Shown here piece by piece: positions 28,208 to 34,108 of a stretch of 34,108 nt of DNA. This DNA is from Candidatus Bathyarchaeota archaeon (GTDB taxonomy: Archaea > Thermoproteota > Bathyarchaeia > Bathyarchaeales > Bathycorpusculaceae): positions 1 to 34,108 of the forward strand of contig JAFGNM010000084.1 of assembly GCA_016927015.1 (NCBI GenBank), in the 5' to 3' direction. Within the stretch, counting starts at the first letter, position 1; each line of letters starts with the position of its first letter. The position numbers and the translations under genes are program-made. Under the pieces are notes generated by a model. That model was not told the DNA's origin. It ran no database searches and saw only the letters and a program-made list of their open reading frames with translations.

Positions 28208-28496
28208 AAAACCAATCTCCTATTAATAATTGGCGGGTGCCTCTTTTATTAAGCGTCCGCGCCGGTGCCGTTCTATTATTCTATGTTTAGGTATAGCAGT
28301 ACCTGGGCAGTAGCGCAAGCGACCAGTTAATTTGATTTTCTTGATGTTTTTCGTTTTTTGACCTATATAGTTTTGAATATAGCATGCATTAGCTACTGTT
28401 TTTGAAAATAGTTTTTAATAATAGTTGTGAATAAACTAAAGTCACCGTCGTGAAGAGGGACCAAAAAAGCGGGGTCTGTATGGCTAGCATGATACC

Positions 28497-28504
28497 TTTA
28501 TAAA
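28497..28504 (+). promoter_or_regulatory. TATA-box-like element upstream of the 28541 gene
   Basis: TTTATAAA centred ~40 nt before the ATG at 28541. Confidence 0.5.
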
Positions 28505-28540
28505 ATCCCGTTTCCGAAGAGGGTGGGTGAGAGAGGGTAA

Positions 28541-29272
28541 ATGAGAATAAACGTTATAGGGTACGGCACTGTGGGCAAAGCTCAAGCATTATTGCTGCGA
28601 AGGTTAAAGCATGAGGTTTTCGTTTTTGACCCATACCTCTTTCCTGATGTGAAGTGTCCAGAGAAAAATGTGGATTTAACATTTATTTGCACGCCAGAGA
28701 ATGTCGTGGATGAAGCCGTGCAGAATCTCATCAAAGAACATGTAGACGGTTTGTATGTTGTAAAAAGCACAGTGTCCGTGGGCACAACTGAAGAGTTAAT
28801 GAAGAAATACGGCGCGCACATATCGCATAATCCAGAATTTCTAAGGGAGAACTACGCGAACGAAGACGTGGTAAATCCCGACCGAATAATAATAGGGCAA
28901 TGTTGCAAAGAGCACGCGGAAAAACTAGTTTCTCTTTACGAGCCAATGAATAAACCTGTTTTCGTCACCGATCCAGCTACAAGCGAGACTGCTAAACTTC
29001 TTTCTAACTCGTACTTGGCTATGCTGATAACTTTTTGGAACGAGGCAAACGAGCTTGCAGAAAAGCTTGGATTGAATATTCATGAAGTTGCAAAGCTAGT
29101 CCGCGCAGACCACAGAGTGGCGGCGTATGGTACATGCAAATTCGGTGAACCCTTTGAGGGTAAGTGTTTGCCCTCAAACTTGGAGCAATTAATCACTGCT
29201 TTTCACGGCGCGGGATTGAACCCGTTGCTGTTTGAGGCGATTAAAAAATACAATCAGAGACTTAGTAAATGA
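28541..29272 (+). CDS. Short UDP-glucose/GDP-mannose dehydrogenase-family protein lacking the C-terminal domain
   Basis: MRINVIGYGTVGKAQALLLRR; FICTPENVVDEAV; HNPEFLRENYA; GEPFEGKCLPSNLEQL (catalytic Cys region). Confidence 0.8.
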   Translation: MRINVIGYGTVGKAQALLLRRLKHEVFVFDPYLFPDVKCPEKNVDLTFICTPENVVDEAVQNLIKEHVDGLYVVKSTVSVGTTEELMKKYGAHISHNPEFLRENYANEDVVNPDRIIIGQCCKEHAEKLVSLYEPMNKPVFVTDPATSETAKLLSNSYLAMLITFWNEANELAEKLGLNIHEVAKLVRADHRVAAYGTCKFGEPFEGKCLPSNLEQLITAFHGAGLNPLLFEAIKKYNQRLSK

Positions 29273-30453
29273 TAGCACTTGATTACCTTATTTCCATCAT
29301 ATGGCTTTCCCCGTTTTTCTACGTTACCCTGTTACTGCTTGGGAAAGCTTACAATATGAAGAAGCGTAAAAAGGTGAGAAAAGGCAACGTCAGACAGAAT
29401 CTCGAAAAAATCATTTTTCAGATACCGACCATAGGCAACGTCCAAATGGTGAATAAAACATTCCAAACCGTAAAAGGTTATGGTCTTCCTGTTGACGTTG
29501 AGACGTGGGTGATTATTGAAGAGTGGGACACCCATAAGGAGGAGTATGTCGCCGACAAGGTCGTGGTTGTTCCAGCCTCGTTTGAATGCGACGACTTGTA
29601 CAAGTCAAGGGCGCTGGAGTACGCACGCAGGCTGAGGCAGAAAATGGTTGCTGACGGCACATTAAGCCTCAATTACATGCTCTTTCAAGGCGATGATGAC
29701 GCAGTGCCGAGTAAAGAGTTCATGGAGGAAGGTTTAACGGTGGATGCCGACATCATGATTGGCACAATCGCTCCAACGGCGAAAGGCATTTTGACCACGG
29801 TTATTGATTATGAGCGGTGCGTCGCTTGTGGGATGTTCTGCAACTTCTTCACTAACATTGAGGAGCCGATTTGGGCGCATGGTGAAGGAACATGCATGGT
29901 CAGCAAGGTCGACCAGACTATTTCTTATGATTTGAGCGATTACGCGCTTGACCCGAAGATTAAGCTGATAAGCAGTGAGGACTTGTTCTACTTCCAGAAG
30001 GCGTCGTTGCACGGGTTCTCCACTTTTAACTCCGAAAAGAAAGTTTACATCATACCGCCTTTAACTTTCAACGATGCGGTTGTTCAGAGGAGGCGATGGA
30101 TGTGGGGCCAGCTTAGGATTTTGCGGCATAAGCTGCTTCCTCTCAAGAACAGGTTGCGGATAGGTGTTTTCGGTTATTCAGGGTTGTGGCTGTACGCCTT
30201 GTCAACATTGGGTGTGCCGCTGAAGTACTTGGGCATCATCAATATTCCTGATGCTGTTTTGCCTTTTACGTATGCTACTTTGTTTTTGTGGTTCGCCATC
30301 AGAGGCTACACTATCGGCAAGATTATGGGGTGGAAACACGCCATCGCAGGTATTCTGACAAGCTACGTGACTGTCACGTTAAATTTTGCGCTTCAGGTCA
30401 TCGGTTTCATAAAAGGTGACCCCAAAAAGTTCGAAGTAATACGCAAAGAATGA
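29269..30453 (+). CDS. Processive-type GT2 membrane glycosyltransferase
   Basis: LFQGDDDAVPSKEFM, GEGTCMVSK, ISSEDLFYFQKA, QRRRWMWGQL (QxxRW); TM helices at both ends; ATGA overlap with upstream gene. Confidence 0.82.
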   Translation: MIALDYLISIIWLSPFFYVTLLLLGKAYNMKKRKKVRKGNVRQNLEKIIFQIPTIGNVQMVNKTFQTVKGYGLPVDVETWVIIEEWDTHKEEYVADKVVVVPASFECDDLYKSRALEYARRLRQKMVADGTLSLNYMLFQGDDDAVPSKEFMEEGLTVDADIMIGTIAPTAKGILTTVIDYERCVACGMFCNFFTNIEEPIWAHGEGTCMVSKVDQTISYDLSDYALDPKIKLISSEDLFYFQKASLHGFSTFNSEKKVYIIPPLTFNDAVVQRRRWMWGQLRILRHKLLPLKNRLRIGVFGYSGLWLYALSTLGVPLKYLGIINIPDAVLPFTYATLFLWFAIRGYTIGKIMGWKHAIAGILTSYVTVTLNFALQVIGFIKGDPKKFEVIRKE

Positions 30454-30485
30454 AAGCCTTTGAGCTATTGGCGTTTCTGTCGCTA

Positions 30486-30495
30486 TTTTTATAAG
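30486..30495 (+). promoter_or_regulatory. TATA-box-like element of mtnP; likely leaderless or near-leaderless transcript
   Basis: TTTTTATAAG, 24-33 nt upstream of ATG 30519. Confidence 0.55.
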
Positions 30496-30518
30496 TGAAA
30501 TGCTTGAAGTAAATTCCC

Positions 30519-31304
30519 ATGCAAGCTGAAATCGGGATAATCGGCGGAACAGGTCTTTACGACCCGCAACTGCTCAAGAACGTTGAAGAAGTAACCATGG
30601 ACACGCCGTACGGCGCGCCTTCTGACGCGATCACTGTAGGCGAGTTGGCGGGCAAGCGTGTGGCGTTTTTGCCGCGGCACGGAAAGAAGCACACGATAAG
30701 ACCGACAGATGTCAATTCGCGAGCTAACATTTTCGCTTTGAAGAAGCTTGGCGTTAAGCGGGTTCTTGCGCCTTCAGCTGTTGGCTCGTTAAAGGAAGAT
30801 TACAAGCCAGGCGACGTCGTATTTGTTGATCAGTTTATTGACCGAACCACTAAGCGGGAACAGTCTTTTTACACGGGCAATAAAGTGTGCCACATATCGG
30901 TGGCTGAGCCGATGTGCCCTGAACTGCGGCAGACGCTTATAACCATAGCTAAAGACGTAGGCATCCGCTCGCACCCTACTGGAACTTACGTTTGCATTGA
31001 AGGACCACGCTTCTCAACTAAAGCCGAGTCGAAACTTTTCAGGAGTTGGAACGCAGACATAATCGGCATGACGCTTGTTCCCGAGTGTGTTCTAGCACGC
31101 GAAGCTGAATTGTGCTACGCTTCGATATCAACCGTTACAGATTACGATGTATGGAAGGACCACGTGGTCAGCGCGGATGAGGTTGTAGCCACGATGAAGG
31201 TTAGTGTTGAAAAAGTCAAAAGCATAATCTTGGAAGCTGTTGCGCGTTTGCCGAAAGAATGCGCTTGCGGATGCAAAAGCGCGTTGAAAGGCGCGTTTCT
31301 ATAA
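30519..31304 (+). CDS. mtnP: S-methyl-5'-thioadenosine phosphorylase
   Basis: IGIIGGTGLYD; FLPRHGKKHTIRPTDVNSRANIFALKKLGV; YVCIEGPRFSTKAES; DIIGMTLVPECVLAREAELCYASISTVTDYD. Confidence 0.93.
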   Translation: MQAEIGIIGGTGLYDPQLLKNVEEVTMDTPYGAPSDAITVGELAGKRVAFLPRHGKKHTIRPTDVNSRANIFALKKLGVKRVLAPSAVGSLKEDYKPGDVVFVDQFIDRTTKREQSFYTGNKVCHISVAEPMCPELRQTLITIAKDVGIRSHPTGTYVCIEGPRFSTKAESKLFRSWNADIIGMTLVPECVLAREAELCYASISTVTDYDVWKDHVVSADEVVATMKVSVEKVKSIILEAVARLPKECACGCKSALKGAFL

Positions 31305-31318
31305 GGGAGAAACTGGAA

Positions 31319-31867
31319 ATGAAAAAAGTTGAAAATTGCAGGTTAGATCTAAAGTCAAAAGTGCGAAGGATACCCGAGTTCAAGGGTGTTGTTTTCTGGG
31401 ATATAACTCCGCTTCTGAAAGACAAAAAATGCTTCGGAGAATGCATCAAGTTACTGGCGGACCATTACAGAGGTAAGGACATAGATGTTATAGTGTCGAA
31501 TGAGGCTAGAGGCTTCATCGTAGGCGCCGCGTTAGCCTATGAGCTTGGAGTTGGGTTTGTTCCAGTAAGGAAGAAGGGGAAACTGCCTTTCAAGTGTGTG
31601 GACTTGACTTACAAGAAGGAATACGAATGCGACACAATAGAGGTTCATGAAGACGCCATTGAGAAAGGTCAAAAGGTTTTGTTAATCGATGATTTGCTGG
31701 CGACAGGCGGCACAATCAAGGCGAACATCGATTTGGTTGAAAAGCTGGGTGGAGAAGTTGTTGGAATAGGCTTTCTTATAGAACTGGGTTATCTTGACGG
31801 AAGAAAAGCCATAGGAGACAAATACGAAATGTTCTCAATAATCCACTACGGCACCACTAACGGGTGA
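31319..31867 (+). CDS. apt: Adenine phosphoribosyltransferase
   Basis: GVVFWDITPLLKD; SNEARGFIVGAALAYELGVGFVPVRKKGKLP; VLLIDDLLATGGT (PRPP motif). ATG 31319 preceded by AAGGGAGAA; listed ORF start 31259 overlaps mtnP. Confidence 0.92.
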   Translation: MKKVENCRLDLKSKVRRIPEFKGVVFWDITPLLKDKKCFGECIKLLADHYRGKDIDVIVSNEARGFIVGAALAYELGVGFVPVRKKGKLPFKCVDLTYKKEYECDTIEVHEDAIEKGQKVLLIDDLLATGGTIKANIDLVEKLGGEVVGIGFLIELGYLDGRKAIGDKYEMFSIIHYGTTNG

Positions 31868-32058
31868 GTTTCAAGTTTCGAACCAGCCGCGAAATTGACA
31901 ATTTACTGCAAAAGTGTCCACAGCGAAGGCTCCACTTTTAAGGTGGTTTAATAAAAAACAGCCTCTTGCAAGAGCGAAAAAGCGTTGAGGCTCCATGCTT
32001 TTGCGTATGAAAGCTTTTGTGTTATCAAACCACTATATCCAGAGTAAGGTTATGTTCA

Positions 32059-32400
32059 ATGAAGCCAGAGCAAGTTAAAGCCGCAACTGAAGCTGTGAAA
32101 GAGCTAAGTGAAAGCTACGTTGACGTGATTGGCGCAGTAAAAAGTACCGCATACGCTGCTGCGGATACAAAGAAACTGTGGCGTGAAGGCAACAAGTCAC
32201 GGCTCATAAAAATCGGGTTATCTTTAATAGTTTTCCCAGAACCTACCCCGATAAGCGAAACTATAGGCGCCTGCTTCATAGCTGCTGGAGCAGTTCAAAA
32301 AGGCATCAAAAGCCGAGCTATCTACATGGAAGACATAACGAAAACCTTCAAAAGCACGTTGAAAGACGTGTTGGCAACCAACCAGTCTCTACGAGTTTGA
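32059..32400 (+). CDS. Hypothetical protein
   Basis: ORF 32017-32400, better start MKPEQVKAATEAVKELSESYVDVIGAVK. Confidence 0.6.
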   Translation: MKPEQVKAATEAVKELSESYVDVIGAVKSTAYAAADTKKLWREGNKSRLIKIGLSLIVFPEPTPISETIGACFIAAGAVQKGIKSRAIYMEDITKTFKSTLKDVLATNQSLRV

Positions 32401-32460
32401 CGAAAGCCATCTTTTTATTTATGTGCAGTGTAAGATAACAAAATTGTGGAGATAGTGGGG

Positions 32461-32871
32461 TTATTTTGCCAGCGTCGACATGAAGCGCGTTTTCTTCGTA
32501 AGGTTCGGCATTGCTGTGCACGCTTCGACTTTCATTTGTGGTGTGCTGTTTGTCCCGATTTTCTGGCAAAGCAGATTCAGCGAGTTTTCTGTGAAGTTAA
32601 GCATTGTTTGTCCTTCGTTTGTTAGGTTGTATGTTTTTCTGGGTCTTTCGTTGTTCATGTTCCATTGGCTGTTGACGTAGCCTTTCTTTTCTAGTGTGGC
32701 GAGTAGTGGATAGATGGTGCTTGGTCCGAAGTAGACGCCGAAGCTTTTGCGGATTTTCGTTATTATTTGGTAGCCGTGCATGGGCTGTGAGCTTAGGAAC
32801 TGGAGTACTATGAGGTCTAGTAGGCCTTTCATTAATTTGACTTGGACCTCTTTTTGGGGGTTTGCCATTTT
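32461..32871 (-). CDS. PadR family transcriptional regulator
   Basis: LMKGLLDLIVLQFLSSQPMHGYQIITKIRKSFGVYFGPSTIYPLLATLEKKGYVNSQWNMNNERPRKTYNLTNEGQTML; start MANPQKE at 32871 preferred. Confidence 0.92.
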   Translation of the reverse strand, partial: KMANPQKEVQVKLMKGLLDLIVLQFLSSQPMHGYQIITKIRKSFGVYFGPSTIYPLLATLEKKGYVNSQWNMNNERPRKTYNLTNEGQTMLNFTENSLNLLCQKIGTNSTPQMKVEACTAMPNLTKKTRFMSTLAK

Positions 32872-32892
32872 TTTTCCTTCTGTATTTATGTT

Positions 32893-32953
32893 GAACAGTT
32901 CTTCTGTTCTACTAGTGTACAATATGTCCACTATGAGACATATCGCATGTCTC
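32893..32953. promoter_or_regulatory. Stacked inverted repeats between divergent PadR genes; candidate PadR operators
   Basis: GAACAG-TTCTT-CTGTTC (32893-32909), ATATGTC-CACTATGA-GACATAT (32922-32943), GAGACAT-ATCGC-ATGTCTC (32935-32953), all perfect arms. Confidence 0.55.
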
Positions 32954-33102
32954 TATATTGAATAAACAGCAATATAAATGTTCATATATACGATAAGCAT
33001 ATTACAGCATAACCAAGCAATACTCACCCCCGCAATTCAACATAAATTAAATAAACCCAAACATAGACACATCAAGACAAAACCTACCAAAGGAGAAAAC
33101 TC

Positions 33103-33429
33103 ATGGCTGAAACCTACCGAAAAGAACTTGTACAACGCATAATCAAAAATCTGCTAGATATCCAACTTTTGAGGATGGTTCAAGCCCAACCCGTATGGGG
33201 ATACAAAATCAAAAAGAAGGTAGAAGCAAACTTCCAAATAAAACTTAGACACGGCGCCCTCTACCCCATGCTCAACTCCCTAGAACAGAAGGGTTTTCTC
33301 ACAAGTCAAATGCAAACCACCGGGGGAAGAGCACGAAAAGTGTACACCATAACGAAAAGCGGCGAAGAGTACCTTCAAAGCTACTACGCCATACTAAAAG
33401 ATCAAATTGAAGACGTAGACCTGAAGTAG
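33103..33429 (+). CDS. PadR family transcriptional regulator
   Basis: IIKNLLDIQLLRMVQAQPVWGYKIKKKVEANFQIKLRHGALYPMLNSLEQKGFLTSQMQTTGGRARKVYTITKSGEEYL; AAAGGAG upstream. Confidence 0.92.
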   Translation: MAETYRKELVQRIIKNLLDIQLLRMVQAQPVWGYKIKKKVEANFQIKLRHGALYPMLNSLEQKGFLTSQMQTTGGRARKVYTITKSGEEYLQSYYAILKDQIEDVDLK

Positions 33430-33578
33430 CTTTCGTTTTATCCAACTTTCCCCGTCCCCAGACAAATCATACACCAAGCGTTTTCTGTAAACGAAAGCAT
33501 CAGCAAAACTCGCAAGTACTGATTTAAAAAAACGCTTTAAGCATCCTCGTTCAGAGTAAATAGAAGAGGTCAAGTAGC

Positions 33579-33815
33579 ATGGTTGATATTGTTAAAGCCT
33601 ACGTGGTAGCCACTGTGAAGCGCGGTAGGGAGCACGATGCGGCTCAGAAAATCAGGAGCATGAAAGAAGTTACAGACGTTCTCGTTACCTATGGATTGTA
33701 CGACATAGTTGTTCGCGTCGAAGCCAAGAGTCTAGGGCAGCTGGATAAGATTGTCACGGACATACGGCAGATGGCAGAGATTAGACAGACAAGCACGCTT
33801 GTTGGCTCCCAGTGA
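33579..33815 (+). CDS. Lrp/AsnC ligand-binding-domain (RAM-like) protein, stand-alone
   Basis: VKAYVVATVKRGREHDAAQKIRSMKEVTDVLVTYGLYDIVVRVEAKSLGQLDKIVTDIRQMAEIRQTSTLVG. Confidence 0.88.
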   Translation: MVDIVKAYVVATVKRGREHDAAQKIRSMKEVTDVLVTYGLYDIVVRVEAKSLGQLDKIVTDIRQMAEIRQTSTLVGSQ

Positions 33816-33886
33816 GTCCGCGGCTAAATCTACGTGGAAAAAGCTTTTATCCTTAAAGGTTCGAGTGAAATCAGGAGGAAAAACGC

Positions 33887-34108
33887 TTGAACTTTGAAAC
33901 AAGCAAAAATTTGGGTGGCGTCGGCGCAATACTGATGTTCATAGGAGTTCTACCATTATTTGCTTACTCTGGAGTAATATCGCTCGTGGGTCTAATACTG
34001 ACTTTGATAGCTGTCAAAGGGCTCGCAGATTACTATAGTGAAGCTGGAATTTTCAACAATGCTCTTTATGCGGTAATCACAGCAATCGCAGGCGGGATAG
34101 CTACCGTG
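33887..34108 (+). CDS. DUF996-like membrane protein, truncated by right window edge
   Basis: TTG start with AGGAGG at 33873-33878; own translation (M)NFETSKNLGGVGAILMFIGVLPLFAYSGVISLVGLILTLIAVKGLADYYSEAGIFNNALYAVITAIAGGIATV. Absent from the supplied ORF list. Confidence 0.75.
   Translation, partial: MNFETSKNLGGVGAILMFIGVLPLFAYSGVISLVGLILTLIAVKGLADYYSEAGIFNNALYAVITAIAGGIATV

Noticed and set aside
28216-28540. Possible tRNA or box C/D RNA in the 28.2-28.5 kb intergenic
   Set aside because: Short stems such as GCGCAAGCG exist but I could not fold a cloverleaf or find paired C and D boxes; a tRNAscan/Infernal run would decide.
31960-31992. AGCCTC...GAGGCT hairpin after apt
   Set aside because: Six-bp stem with a 21-nt loop and no U-tract; too weak to call a terminator or RNA gene.
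1-34108. CRISPR arrays, rRNA, transposase genes
   Set aside because: None seen: no regularly spaced identical repeats, no rRNA-like conserved blocks, no transposase/integrase motifs in the ORFs.

Overview
This is an archaeal-type window (single-enzyme pathway genes, HTH_45/PadR-type winged helices, DUF1616/DUF996-like proteins, TATA boxes 24-33 nt upstream of start codons). It has no rRNA, tRNA or CRISPR that I could support. From left to right: (1) a minus-strand block (about 1-12.3 kb) with two GT2 glycosyltransferases, a TIM-barrel-like protein, a Gfo/Idh/MocA oxidoreductase, a SagB-like tandem nitroreductase-fold protein, an asparagine-synthetase-like ligase whose glutaminase domain appears dead, a methyltransferase, a QueG-like Fe-S protein, a GNAT, a BshC-like protein and a PIG-L deacetylase; (2) hemL, DUF1616/HTH genes, a CBS-domain protein with a possible HPF-like tail, and pyrK-pyrD; (3) a small island with an apparently frameshifted Bles03/DUF1917-like gene, an HNH protein and a divergent DEDDy exonuclease, followed by a strand-asymmetric repeat region; (4) an FtsX/LolD-like ABC transporter with an HtrA protease, and a DUF255/YyaL protein; (5) a short UDP-sugar-dehydrogenase-like gene coupled to a GT2, then mtnP-apt; (6) divergent PadR regulators with stacked inverted repeats, an Lrp-like domain protein and the start of a DUF996 protein. 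The most interesting candidates are the deacetylase/BshC/GNAT set (possible archaeal low-molecular-weight-thiol or aminosugar-cysteine pathway), the glutaminase-dead AsnB-like ligase beside a SagB-like protein, a hidden ~51 bp duplicated gene fragment at the 5' end of the BshC-like ORF, the frameshifted Bles03-like gene, and the ~100 bp tandem repeat at an abrupt strand-composition switch. All family calls come from reading motifs; no database search was run.
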